A DNA stretch of 40,351 nt, from NCBI GenBank assembly GCA_900315815.1, contig ONAS01000006.1, forward strand, positions 1 through 40,351, written 5' to 3'. A model generated the notes under the pieces. That model made no database searches. It had not been told where the DNA came from and worked only from the letters and a program-made list of their open reading frames with translations. Positions 25,658 through 33,875 of the stretch are shown here, piece by piece. The position numbers and the translations under genes are program-made. Origin of the DNA: an uncultured Eubacteriales bacterium (GTDB taxonomy: Bacteria > Bacillota > Clostridia > Oscillospirales > Acutalibacteraceae). Position 1 is the stretch's first letter. Every line of letters starts with the position of its first letter.

Positions 25658-27100
25658 ATGTATGATGTGATCATTATCGGCGCGGGCGTGATCGGATGCG
25701 CGGTCGCCCGCGAGTTAAGTAAATATGACGCGCGTGTCCTTGTGCTGGAGAAGAACGAGGATGTCTGCACGGGGACGTCAAAGGCGAACAGCGCGATCAT
25801 CCACTCCGGCTATGACGCGAAAAACGGTACGCTGAAGGCAAAATTCAACGTCCGCGGCAACGCCATGATGGACGCGCTTTGCCGTGATCTGGATATCCCG
25901 TTCAAGCGGATCGGCTCGCTCACCGTCTGTACCGACGAGAGCCAGCTCGCTGAGCTGGAGATGCTGAAGGAGCGCGGTGAGAAGAACGGCGTGCCCGGAC
26001 TGCGGATCGTGTACCGTGACGAGCTGCTTCAAATGGAGCCGCATATCGCCGACGGTGTGATCGCGGCGCTGTACGCGCCGACGGCGGGGATCATCTGTCC
26101 GTTCAAGCTGACGATCGCGCTCGCGGAAAACGCGTGCGTCAACGGCGTCGCATTCAAGATGAACAGCGCTGTCAAAACAATCGAAAGAGCGGACGGCGGA
26201 TGGAGGATCACGACGGCGGACGGCGAATATCTGACAAAGACCGTCGTCAATGCCGCGGGGGTCTACGCGGACGAGCTGAACAACATGGTCAGCGAACGAA
26301 AGATCCGGATCGTCCCCCGACGCGGGGATTATATCCTGCTTGACCGTGCCGCGCAGGGCTATGTGCGGCACACGGTGTTCCAGCTTCCTACAAAGCTCGG
26401 AAAGGGCGTTCTCGTGACGCCGACCGTCCACGGCAATACCATCGTCGGTCCGACCGCGTTCGATATCGAGGACAAGGAATGCACCGCTGTGACCGCCGAG
26501 GCGATCGCCATGGTGACGGAGAAGTCCGCCGTCAGCATCAAAAATCTGCCGACGCGTCAGGTGATCACCTCATTCGCGGGGCTCAGAGCGCGCGAGGAGC
26601 GCGGCGAGTTCATCCTCGGTGAGGCACAGGACGCACAGGGCTTCTATAACTGCGCGGGCATCCAGTCGCCGGGTCTTTCGGCGAGTCCCGCTATCGGCGA
26701 ATATATCGCACAGCTGATCAGTGAAAAGCTGGCGCTGAATCAAAAAGACGTTTTTGCCGCTGCACGCAGGGATATCCTCGACCCCTCAAAGCTGAGTCTT
26801 GAGGAGCGCAACGAGCTGATCCGCAGAGAGCCTGCCTACGGCACGATCATCTGCCGGTGTGAGTCGGTCACGGAGGGCGAGATCCTCGACGCGATCCGCC
26901 GTCCGATGGGCGCCCGCTCGCTCGACGGCGTCAAACGGCGTGTGCGCGCCGGTATGGGCAGATGTCAGGGCGGCTTCTGCAGTCCGAGGGTGATGGATAT
27001 CCTCGTGCGCGAGCTGGGGATCTCTATGGAAGAGGTCACCAAATGCGGCGGCGATTCCGCAATCGTGATCGGTCGGACAAAGGACGGTGACAAGGTATGA
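25658..27100 (+). CDS. FAD-dependent glycerol-3-phosphate dehydrogenase-like protein (GlpA-type, BFD domain)
   Basis: The protein has 480 residues. ATG 25658 (AGGAG ~8 nt upstream) begins YDVIIIGAGVIGCAVARELS, the FAD-binding loop. The DAO-fold body runs to ~370 with TSKANSAIIHSGYD, VVNAAGVYAD and FAGLRAREERGEFILGE. A C-terminal [2Fe-2S] BFD-like domain (~395-465) has CRCESVTEGEI and GMGRCQGGFC. This layout is that of GlpA-type anaerobic glycerol-3-phosphate dehydrogenase. It overlaps the next flavoprotein by four bases. In Clostridia this trio with DUF1667 probably forms the glycerol-3-phosphate oxidising complex. Confidence 0.88.
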   Translation: MYDVIIIGAGVIGCAVARELSKYDARVLVLEKNEDVCTGTSKANSAIIHSGYDAKNGTLKAKFNVRGNAMMDALCRDLDIPFKRIGSLTVCTDESQLAELEMLKERGEKNGVPGLRIVYRDELLQMEPHIADGVIAALYAPTAGIICPFKLTIALAENACVNGVAFKMNSAVKTIERADGGWRITTADGEYLTKTVVNAAGVYADELNNMVSERKIRIVPRRGDYILLDRAAQGYVRHTVFQLPTKLGKGVLVTPTVHGNTIVGPTAFDIEDKECTAVTAEAIAMVTEKSAVSIKNLPTRQVITSFAGLRAREERGEFILGEAQDAQGFYNCAGIQSPGLSASPAIGEYIAQLISEKLALNQKDVFAAARRDILDPSKLSLEERNELIRREPAYGTIICRCESVTEGEILDAIRRPMGARSLDGVKRRVRAGMGRCQGGFCSPRVMDILVRELGISMEEVTKCGGDSAIVIGRTKDGDKV

Positions 27101-28362
27101 GGAATTATGATATCGTGATCGTCGGCGGCGGTCCCGCGGGCCTTGCCGCGGCGGTCGCGGCGAAAAACAGCGGGTGTGACAGCGTGCTGATCCTGGAGCG
27201 CGACAGCGAGCTGGGCGGCATCCTCAATCAGTGCATCCACAACGGCTTCGGGCTGCATACCTTCAAGGAAGAACTGACAGGTCCCGAGTACGCCGACCGC
27301 TTTATCCGTCAGGCGATCGATCTGAAGATCCCCTATAAGCTGAACACCATGGTCATGGATATCTCTCCCGAGCGTGTCGTGACTGCGATGAACCGCGAGG
27401 ACGGCATGTTTTTGATACAGGCGAAGGCAGTCATCCTCGCGATGGGCTGCCGTGAGCGTCCCCGCGGGGCACTGAATATCCCGGGCTTCCGTCCCGCAGG
27501 GATCTTTTCCGCGGGTACGGCACAGCGGCTGGTGAATATCGAGGGCTATATGCCCGGCAAGGAGGTCGTGATCCTCGGCTCGGGCGATATCGGTCTAATC
27601 ATGGCGCGCCGCATGACCCTCGAGGGCGCAAAGGTGAAGCTGGTTGCCGAGCTGATGCCCTATTCCGGCGGTCTGAAGCGCAATATCGTCCAGTGCCTGG
27701 ACGACTTCGGCATCCCGCTGCTGCTCAGCCATACGGTGGTGGATATCGAGGGCAAGGAGCATATCACGGCGGTGACGATCGCTCAGGTGGACGACAGCCG
27801 CAAGCCGATCCCCGGTACCGAGGAGCGTTATACCTGCGATACCCTACTGCTGTCCTGCGGACTGATCCCCGAGAACGAGCTGAGTCAGTCGGCGGGCGTG
27901 GAGCTGTCGCCTGTGACGGGCGGCCCCGTGGTCAACGAGAGCCTGGAGACCGCGATCCCCGGAATCTTTGCCTGCGGCAACGTCCTGCATGTGCATGATC
28001 TGGTGGACTATGTTTCCGAGGAAGCGAAGAAAGCAGGCGAGACTGCCGCGAGGTATGTGCGCGGCGAGATCGCGGGGGAGAGCGGAAAAACGATCGTACT
28101 GCGCGCCGAGAGCGGCGTGCGCTATACCGTGCCGTCGACCGTGGATCCCGAACGCATGGATGATCTGCTGACCGTACGGTTCCGCGTCGGCAGCGTTTAT
28201 AAGGACGCCTTTGTCAGCGTGTACTTTGACGACGAGCGCGTCCAGCATAAAAAGAAGCGCATCATCGCGCCGGGCGAGATGGAGCAGATCGTTCTGCAGA
28301 AGCAACAGCTGGCGCGGTATCCCGATCTGAAAACGATCACCCTGCGGATCGAGCAGGATTGA
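27097..28362 (+). CDS. NAD(P)/FAD-dependent oxidoreductase of the glycerol cluster
   Basis: This 421-residue pyridine-nucleotide-disulfide-type flavoprotein has VGGGPAGLAAAVAA (FAD) at the N-terminus, AVILAMGCRERPRGALNIPG, and VVILGSGDIGLIMARRM (NAD(P)H) in the middle. FACGNVLHVHDLVDYVSEE is the second FAD motif. The C-terminal ~90 residues form the small extra domain found in this subgroup. By its place between the GlpA-like protein and DUF1667 it likely passes electrons from glycerol-3-phosphate oxidation to NAD+ or a related acceptor. This role is inferred from conserved gene order. Confidence 0.85.
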   Translation: MRNYDIVIVGGGPAGLAAAVAAKNSGCDSVLILERDSELGGILNQCIHNGFGLHTFKEELTGPEYADRFIRQAIDLKIPYKLNTMVMDISPERVVTAMNREDGMFLIQAKAVILAMGCRERPRGALNIPGFRPAGIFSAGTAQRLVNIEGYMPGKEVVILGSGDIGLIMARRMTLEGAKVKLVAELMPYSGGLKRNIVQCLDDFGIPLLLSHTVVDIEGKEHITAVTIAQVDDSRKPIPGTEERYTCDTLLLSCGLIPENELSQSAGVELSPVTGGPVVNESLETAIPGIFACGNVLHVHDLVDYVSEEAKKAGETAARYVRGEIAGESGKTIVLRAESGVRYTVPSTVDPERMDDLLTVRFRVGSVYKDAFVSVYFDDERVQHKKKRIIAPGEMEQIVLQKQQLARYPDLKTITLRIEQD

Positions 28363-28373
28363 CGGAGGATAAC

Positions 28374-28742
28374 ATGGAAACAAGAGAGTTGATTTGTATC
28401 GGCTGTCCGATGGGCTGTCAGATGACAGTACAGACGGACGGCGGGAGGGTCGTGTCCGTCAGCGGCTATACCTGTCCGCGCGGAAAAGCCTATGCCGAAA
28501 AAGAGGTGACGAATCCGACGCGGATCGTGACCTCTACCGTGAAGGTGGTCGGCGGGGAAAAGGAACGCGTCTCCTGCAAGACTGCGCAGGATATCCCGAA
28601 GGGAAAAATCGCAGAGGTGATGGCGGATATCAACGCCGCGTGCGTGAGCGCACCCGTCAGAATCGGCGATGTGCTGATCGAAAATGCCGCGGGAACAGGC
28701 GTCGCGGTGATCGCGACCGCAAACGCGCCTTCCTCACAATAA
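28374..28742 (+). CDS. DUF1667 protein
   Basis: The protein has about 122 residues. ATG 28374 is chosen over TTG 28359 because GGAGGA is placed just before it. ELICIGCPMGCQMTV and GYTCPRGKAYAEKEVTNPTRIVTSTV carry four cysteines (C-x2-C-x3-C and a later C-P-R-G), a likely iron-sulfur or zinc site and the signature of DUF1667. It is the usual third partner of the glycerol flavoproteins and may replace the iron-sulfur subunit GlpC. Confidence 0.88.
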   Translation: METRELICIGCPMGCQMTVQTDGGRVVSVSGYTCPRGKAYAEKEVTNPTRIVTSTVKVVGGEKERVSCKTAQDIPKGKIAEVMADINAACVSAPVRIGDVLIENAAGTGVAVIATANAPSSQ

Positions 28743-28760
28743 CGGATCGGGAGGCAGGCT

Positions 28761-30113
28761 ATGACAGACTTATGTGAACATGACAAACAAGCCGGCGTCA
28801 AAAAGAACAGCCGGAAGAGGCTATTCCTTATCATCGGCGTCATCGCAGGCGCCGCGGCTGTTCTGACGGCGGTGTTCTTCCTCTTCATCATGCCGATGCT
28901 GTCGGGCGGAGGCGCGGATCCCGCGTCGCTCAGCGCGTTTGAGTACGGCTCGGATTCCTACTACTCGTCGCGGTATCTGTTCAAGCTCAACGGCGATAAA
29001 GCCCCCGATATCGTATGGAACAGCGGCGGTATCCAGGACGGCAGTCCCGCTGTTGTCGATCCGTACAGATCGGCGATGCACAACCGTACCGTTTATCAGG
29101 TCATGATGAGCTATGACTTTGAAGAAAGCTTTATCAAGCTAGAATTCAGCGGCGCTCAGACGCTGAAAGAGAGTCAGTGGGTCGCTCCCGAGGTCATCAA
29201 CAGCAGTCCGTTTACCGATCTGCGCGGCAATACCGCAAAGTGGGTGACCGCCGCGTTCCACTTGCAGGCAGACGGGAACTATCTCTATTTTGTGCTGCGC
29301 CCCGTCGCGGATCACATGAACGACCAATGGAATATCAAGGGAAAGCTCGCAAGGATCCCGCTTGACGGAAGCAGGATCGAAGAGGTGAGCGGCGTCAACG
29401 CCTTCGATTTCGTGATCGACGGCGGCTGGATCTATTATCTGGATGACGGCTATTACTATGACGCCGCCGGCGGCGGAACGGGGAAGCGGCATATCGGCGA
29501 CGTCGGTATTTACAGGATCAAGCCGGACGGCAGCGAGAAACAGCTGCTGCACGCGATGACGCTTCCGCCGAAGCAGGCTTCCGAATCGATGAGCCCGTTC
29601 TTCAATATCGGCGGCAGGATGGAGATGATCGGCGGCAAGCTGTATTTCCTCGATTTCTCGGCAGAGGGTCAGGGAAGGCTTTTGCGTATGTCGCCCGACG
29701 GCTCCGACGCCGAATATGTCAGCAAAAGCGCGGCGGCGTTCTACACCGTCGACACCGATCATGGCGCGGCATATTACGAAACGACGACCTATTCCGATGA
29801 CTGCGGCTTTGCCGAGTACGACAATCCGACCGTACCGGAAATGGCAAAATACGATTTTTCGTCAAAAACCGAAGAAAGCGTCCCCTATGTCAAAAGCCAT
29901 AATTACGGGGCAAGCTATTACGACGGCTATCTGTATATTGTCAATCTGATGGCGTTCCATATGATCGATGACTTTCCGTGCGGCCTGCGGATGAATGTCA
30001 GCAGCGGCGCGTATGAAGGGCTGATCTATCATGATCCCGCTGTGTCGGGAGAGAAGACCGATAACGGTAAGGACGGGCCGTACCTGACGTGGGAACCCGC
30101 CGCTGCCGACTGA
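28761..30113 (+). CDS. Membrane-anchored protein with DUF5050-like propeller repeats
   Basis: The protein has 450 residues and follows GGGAGG at ATG 28761. A short basic cytoplasmic N-terminus (~20 residues) and one transmembrane helix (~23-45) precede a large outside domain. That domain repeats short modules such as GNYLYFVL, GGWIYYLDDG, GVYRIKPDG-like and GKLYFLDF, typical of the DUF5050/beta-propeller proteins of Clostridia. No enzymatic motif is seen. It lies 18 nt after DUF1667 and before a strong terminator, so it shares the glycerol transcript, though no functional link is known. Confidence 0.7.
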   Translation: MTDLCEHDKQAGVKKNSRKRLFLIIGVIAGAAAVLTAVFFLFIMPMLSGGGADPASLSAFEYGSDSYYSSRYLFKLNGDKAPDIVWNSGGIQDGSPAVVDPYRSAMHNRTVYQVMMSYDFEESFIKLEFSGAQTLKESQWVAPEVINSSPFTDLRGNTAKWVTAAFHLQADGNYLYFVLRPVADHMNDQWNIKGKLARIPLDGSRIEEVSGVNAFDFVIDGGWIYYLDDGYYYDAAGGGTGKRHIGDVGIYRIKPDGSEKQLLHAMTLPPKQASESMSPFFNIGGRMEMIGGKLYFLDFSAEGQGRLLRMSPDGSDAEYVSKSAAAFYTVDTDHGAAYYETTTYSDDCGFAEYDNPTVPEMAKYDFSSKTEESVPYVKSHNYGASYYDGYLYIVNLMAFHMIDDFPCGLRMNVSSGAYEGLIYHDPAVSGEKTDNGKDGPYLTWEPAAAD

Positions 30114-30117
30114 GCAT

Positions 30118-30149
30118 GGGGCTGTCCGCGGTGACAGCCCTCATTTTTG
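30118..30149 (+). terminator. Intrinsic terminator of the glycerol operon
   Basis: GGGCTGTC (30119-30126) pairs with GACAGCCC (30133-30140) over a 6-nt loop, followed by TCATTTTT. Confidence 0.88.
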
Positions 30150-30211
30150 CTGAATTTTTGTCCTCGTTGTCGACTGCTGTTGTACAAAACATAGGCATTG
30201 TTTCAACCTGA

Positions 30212-30240
30212 TTGACAAACGGTATTTGTTTTTGTATACT
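30212..30240 (+). promoter_or_regulatory. Consensus promoter of the EIIC-like gene
   Basis: TTGACA (30212-30217), a 17-nt spacer and TATACT (30235-30240) make a near-perfect sigma-A promoter 46 nt before the start codon. Confidence 0.85.
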
Positions 30241-30251
30241 GCAAGTGCAGT
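30238..30251. promoter_or_regulatory. Inverted repeat at the transcription start (operator candidate)
   Basis: ACTGCA-AG-TGCAGT is a perfect 6-bp inverted repeat with a 2-nt centre. It overlaps the end of the -10 box and the expected +1, a place where a bound repressor would block transcription. Confidence 0.45.
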
Positions 30252-30285
30252 TTTCGCAAAATAATCTGAGAATCAGGTGATACAA

Positions 30286-31344
30286 ATGGCGAAAGTAAAG
30301 GCATTCTTAAAACGCAAAAACATTGAAATCAGCTTCAAGCGCTACGGCATCGACGCACTCGGCGCGATGGCACAGGGCTTGTTCTGCTCACTGCTGATCG
30401 GTACGATCATCGGAACGATCGGCAATCTTGCCGGGATCGAGCTGTTTTCGCAGATCGGCGGCTATACCAAGGACGTCTGCGGCGTGGCGATGGCGGTGGC
30501 GATCGGCTACGCGCTGAAAGCAGATCCGATGGTGCTGTTCTCTCTGGCGACAGTCGGTTACGCGGCCAACAGCATCGGAGGCGCCGGCGGTCCGCTGGCG
30601 GTACTGGTGATCGCGATCATCGCCGCGGAATTCGGTAAAGCGGTCTCCAAGGAAACAAAGATCGATATCCTCGTTACCCCTGCGGTGACGATCCTCATCG
30701 GCGTGGGACTGTCCGCGCTGATCGCAAAGCCCATCGGCGACGCGGCGAACGCGTTCGGCGAACTGATCAAATACGCGACGGATCTGCAGCCGTTCCTGAT
30801 GGGTATCACCGTTTCCGTGCTGGTCGGTATCGCCCTGACCCTGCCGATCTCCTCCGCGGCGATCTGTGCCGCGCTGGGACTGACCGGTCTTGCGGGCGGC
30901 GCCGCGGTAGCGGGCTGCTGTGCCCAGATGGTCGGCTTTGCGGTGATCTCGTTCAAGGAAAACGGCTGGGGCGGACTGGTCAGTCAGGGACTGGGTACCT
31001 CGATGCTCCAGATGCCGAATATCATGAAGAACCCGCGCGTCTGGATCGCGCCTACGGTCGCTTCGGCGATCACCGGTCCGATCGCGACCTGTGTGTTCGG
31101 CCTTCAGATGAACGGCGCGGCAGTTAATTCCGGTATGGGTACCTGCGGATTATGCGGCCCGATCGGCGTGATGACCGGCTGGTTCACACCGCCTGAGGGC
31201 GTTGCGGCGATCACCCCGACCGCGATGGACTGGATCGGTCTGGTACTGGTCTGTATCGTTCTCCCGGCGGTCCTTTCGCTGCTGATCAACCTGCCGCTGA
31301 GAAAGCTCGGATGGGTCAAGGAGGGCGACCTGAAGCTCTCCTGA
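30286..31344 (+). CDS. PTS EIIC-like membrane protein (PfoR / PTS_EIIC_2 family)
   Basis: This polytopic membrane protein of 352 residues has about 8-10 hydrophobic helices. ATG 30286 has AGGTG 6 nt upstream and replaces the longer GTG 30277 reading. The sequence matches the stand-alone EIIC family that includes PfoR of Clostridium perfringens: YGIDALGAMAQGLFCSLLIGTIIGT near the start, GYAANSIGGAGGPL, and QMNGAAVNSGMGTCGLCGP toward the end. No IIA or IIB gene is nearby. PfoR was described as a regulator, but transport is as likely. The next gene follows after 22 nt and is probably co-transcribed. Confidence 0.8.
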   Translation: MAKVKAFLKRKNIEISFKRYGIDALGAMAQGLFCSLLIGTIIGTIGNLAGIELFSQIGGYTKDVCGVAMAVAIGYALKADPMVLFSLATVGYAANSIGGAGGPLAVLVIAIIAAEFGKAVSKETKIDILVTPAVTILIGVGLSALIAKPIGDAANAFGELIKYATDLQPFLMGITVSVLVGIALTLPISSAAICAALGLTGLAGGAAVAGCCAQMVGFAVISFKENGWGGLVSQGLGTSMLQMPNIMKNPRVWIAPTVASAITGPIATCVFGLQMNGAAVNSGMGTCGLCGPIGVMTGWFTPPEGVAAITPTAMDWIGLVLVCIVLPAVLSLLINLPLRKLGWVKEGDLKLS

Positions 31345-31366
31345 AAATAAATGAAAGGTTATTTCC

Positions 31367-32539
31367 ATGAAAATACTCATTGCATCAGATTCCTATAAAC
31401 AAATCAACGGCGTGTCGAATTCTGTCAACCTGCTGGTGCAGGGACTCAGAGACCGCGGGCATGAGGTCAAGGTGCTGTCGCTTTCGCTTGACCGCAAGTC
31501 CTATAAGGAGGGCGACGATTACTTCATCGCCTCTCACGACGCGCTGATCTATCCCGAGGCGCGCATCAGCGTCGCGGTATGGGATGAACTGATCGATGAG
31601 CTTGCCGCGTGGAAGCCCGATATCGCGCACATCCAGACGGAATTCTCTGCCAAATGGCTGGCGATGAAGGTCATCAAAAAATGCGGCATCCCGTATGTGA
31701 TGACCTTTCACACCAACTACGAGGAATACTTCAAGTCGAAAAAGATCAACGCGTCGCTGGCGCGCGGCATCATCAAGAATTTCGACCGCATCGTCTATGA
31801 CAAGGCGGATACCCTCATCGTTCCGTCCTATAAGATCCGCGAGCTGGTCGAGATCTACAAGGTGAAATGTCCCGTCGTGGTCATCCCGACCGGTATCGAG
31901 CTGACCGAGCATCCGAAAAGCGCCGGGGATAAGGCAAGACTGCTTGAGTCGTTCGGCGTGAAGGACAACGGAAAGGTGCTGGTCAGCGTATCGCGGATCA
32001 GCAAGGAGAAGAACATCGACGAGCTGATCGACTATATGCCCGCGCTGCTGAAGGAGGACCCTGCGGTCAGCCTGCTGATCGTCGGCGGCGGTCCGCACCT
32101 CGATAAGCTGAAGGAAAAGGCAGAAAAGCTGGGACTTTCCGAGAGCGTGCGGTTTACCGGCATGATCCCGAAGGAAGAGGTCTACCGCTATTATCAGCTG
32201 GGCGATATCTTTGTCTGCGCTTCGACCTTTGAAACGCAGGGTCTGACCTATGTCGAGGCGCTTGCCAACGCGCTTCCGCTGGTCTGCCGCGAGGACAAGT
32301 GTCTGATCGATATCATCGGGCAGGGAGAAAACGGCTTCACCTACACGGATAATGCCGGATTTGTGCGGCATATCCTGACGATCCTGGATGACCGCGCTCT
32401 GCATCAGAGGATGGCGGAGGAGTCCGTCAGAAAATCGCTTGCGTTCAGCAAGGACGTATTCGTCGCCGCGGTCGAACAGCTCTACACGGACGTCATCGCA
32501 AAGCGCGCGTCCGGAGAGCCCGAGCAGAGCGAAGAATAA
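31367..32539 (+). CDS. GT4 glycosyltransferase, diacylglycerol glucosyltransferase-like
   Basis: This 390-residue GT-B enzyme has SDSYKQINGVSNSV near the N-terminus (the acceptor-side glycine loop), HIQTEFSAKWLA, MTFHTNYEEYF and VIPTGIEL. The C-terminal donor site carries SRISKEKNIDELI and ETQGLTYVEALA (E-x7-E). These match 1,2-diacylglycerol 3-glucosyltransferases that make membrane glycolipids and lipoteichoic-acid anchors. Start ATG 31367 has GAAAGG upstream. A membrane-surface location is likely. Other GT4 acceptors cannot be excluded. Confidence 0.85.
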   Translation: MKILIASDSYKQINGVSNSVNLLVQGLRDRGHEVKVLSLSLDRKSYKEGDDYFIASHDALIYPEARISVAVWDELIDELAAWKPDIAHIQTEFSAKWLAMKVIKKCGIPYVMTFHTNYEEYFKSKKINASLARGIIKNFDRIVYDKADTLIVPSYKIRELVEIYKVKCPVVVIPTGIELTEHPKSAGDKARLLESFGVKDNGKVLVSVSRISKEKNIDELIDYMPALLKEDPAVSLLIVGGGPHLDKLKEKAEKLGLSESVRFTGMIPKEEVYRYYQLGDIFVCASTFETQGLTYVEALANALPLVCREDKCLIDIIGQGENGFTYTDNAGFVRHILTILDDRALHQRMAEESVRKSLAFSKDVFVAAVEQLYTDVIAKRASGEPEQSEE

Positions 32540-32651
32540 TCACACATAAAATCGTGAACTGCGCGCGTTTGCATAGCCGTCACCGATGATTGCTTGAAAA
32601 ATCGGCGGGCAATATCGATTGTTTTTGTTGTTTTCCTAACAAATAAAAAAT

Positions 32652-32690
32652 GTCATCCCGTGTCGGTCAAGGACGCAGGATGACTTTTTC
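32652..32690. terminator. Bidirectional terminator
   Basis: GTCATCC (32652-32658) pairs with GGATGAC (32678-32684) around a 19-nt partly paired loop, with A6 before and T5 after. It separates the rightward GT4 gene from the leftward radical SAM gene. Confidence 0.75.
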
Positions 32691-32720
32691 TTTATCATGT
32701 TTTTGCCCGGCGCGTATCGC

Positions 32721-33644
32721 TCACACGAGGCGTTCGGACGGCGCGGCATGCTTCCCCTGGACGACGCTTCTGTCATCCAGGGCTTTTTTGATGTGGTTGA
32801 GGACACGCTTTTTGTCGGCGCTCCAGAGAGGGGCGATCAGACTGCGCTTATCGCCGTCGCCGGTCAGACGATGGATCACGACACGCGCGGGCAGTACCTC
32901 GATCGCGCGGCAGAGGAGGTCGGTGTACGCATCCAGGCTCAGCACCTCGAATTTTCCCGCCGCGTAATCGTCGGCGAGATCGGTGTCGCGCAGTACGTGC
33001 AGGAGCTGGAGCTTGACGCCGTCGGAAACGCTTCCGGCGTAACGCACGGTATCCAGCATCATCTGAGCGGTCTCTCCCGGCAAGCCGAGGATGATGTGCG
33101 TGACCGCCTCGACGCCGATCGCGTGCAGGGCGGCGACAGCCGCGTCGTAGACGCTCAGGTCATATCCGCGCCGTATGTAGGCGGCGGTGGAGGGGTGGAT
33201 CGTCTGCAGACCGAGCTCCACCGTGACCGGCTTGACGCGGTTGAGCGCAGACAGCAGGTCAAGCACCTCGTCCGGCAGGCAATCCGGACGGGTAGCGACG
33301 CTCAGTCCGACAATGTCGTCGGGCGCGATCGCCTCCGAGAAGATCCTTCTGAGATAGCCGACGTCGCCGTAGGTGTTGGAAAAGGGCTGGAAGTAGGCGA
33401 TATAGGCGCTGCCGCACGCTTTGGCGCACACGCGCTCCTTTGCCTGTGCGAGCTGATCGGAAATGCTCAGCACGGGGGAGGCGGCAAATTCACCGGAGCC
33501 TCCGCGGCTGCAGAAGATACAGCCGCCGGTGCCGCCGGCGCCGGCGCGGTTCGGACAGCTCAGCCCGGAGCTGAGTGACAGCTTGTAGACTTTTCTGCCG
33601 TGTTTTTGTTGATAATATTCGTTCAGAGAATAATAATGGTGCAT
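32721..33644 (-). CDS. TIGR01212 family radical SAM protein (YhcC-like)
   Basis: The protein has 307 residues. The N-terminus YYSLNEYYQQKHGRKVYKLSL followed by SCPNRAGAGGTGGCIFCS gives the C-x(n)-C-x2-C cysteine set for the [4Fe-4S]-SAM cluster in the form typical of TIGR01212. AYFQPFSNTY, GLSVATRPDCL, VELGLQTIH and THIILGLPGET are further family motifs. The function in bacteria is unknown; a tRNA or protein modification role is often supposed. Start 33644 has only a weak AAG-rich site. It is separated from the upstream peptide gene by a hairpin. Confidence 0.88.
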   Translation of the reverse strand: MHHYYSLNEYYQQKHGRKVYKLSLSSGLSCPNRAGAGGTGGCIFCSRGGSGEFAASPVLSISDQLAQAKERVCAKACGSAYIAYFQPFSNTYGDVGYLRRIFSEAIAPDDIVGLSVATRPDCLPDEVLDLLSALNRVKPVTVELGLQTIHPSTAAYIRRGYDLSVYDAAVAALHAIGVEAVTHIILGLPGETAQMMLDTVRYAGSVSDGVKLQLLHVLRDTDLADDYAAGKFEVLSLDAYTDLLCRAIEVLPARVVIHRLTGDGDKRSLIAPLWSADKKRVLNHIKKALDDRSVVQGKHAAPSERLV

Positions 33645-33663
33645 CTTTTCTTACCAATGAATA

Positions 33664-33692
33664 ACAGCCGCCGGCAAAAGCCGACGGCTGTA
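33664..33692 (-). terminator. Hairpin after the 44-aa gene (terminator candidate)
   Basis: ACAGCCGCCGGC and GCCGACGGCTGT pair with one mismatch around an AAAA loop (33664-33691). On the minus strand it is followed by TTATTCATT, a poor U tract, so it may only attenuate read-through into the radical SAM gene. Confidence 0.55.
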
Positions 33693-33707
33693 CGCTGTGT
33701 CAATCAA

Positions 33708-33842
33708 TCAGCCGATGAAAGGAAGCTTGATCAAGCCGCCCATCGGGGTCTCGTCGTCATCTTCCTTTGAGCCGGTCAGGACATCGGTGGTAGAGAATCT
33801 GATCAGCTCGATCTCAGCCAGCTCGTAGCGCTCTTTTTTCAT
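33708..33842 (-). CDS. 44-residue small protein with acidic stretch and GG motif
   Basis: An overlooked short gene starts at ATG 33842 behind GGAGGA (8-nt spacing) and stops at 33708. It begins MKKERYELAEIELIRFSTTD, then has an acidic run SKEDDDETPMGG and ends LIKLPFIG. It lies 33 nt after the starch-binding protein gene on the same strand, so it is co-transcribed. The opening (basic residues, then Y-E-x-x-E-I-E-x-I-x-F-x-T-x-D-V) is like many short uncharacterised proteins of gut Clostridia. The GG followed by a hydrophobic octapeptide resembles double-glycine leader peptides, but no ABC peptidase exporter is nearby. The function is unknown. Confidence 0.7.
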   Translation of the reverse strand: MKKERYELAEIELIRFSTTDVLTGSKEDDDETPMGGLIKLPFIG

Positions 33843-33875
33843 ATCGTTTTCCTCCGTATTCAGTTTCTGTTTCAA

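Noticed and set aside
31385..32404. 339-codon minus-strand frame over the GT4 gene
   Set aside because: Shadow frame of a well-supported glycosyltransferase.
32721..33842. Radical SAM gene beside a short GG-containing peptide as a RiPP cluster
   Set aside because: The radical SAM protein belongs to the conserved TIGR01212 family without a SPASM domain, a hairpin separates the genes, and no peptide exporter or peptidase is near.
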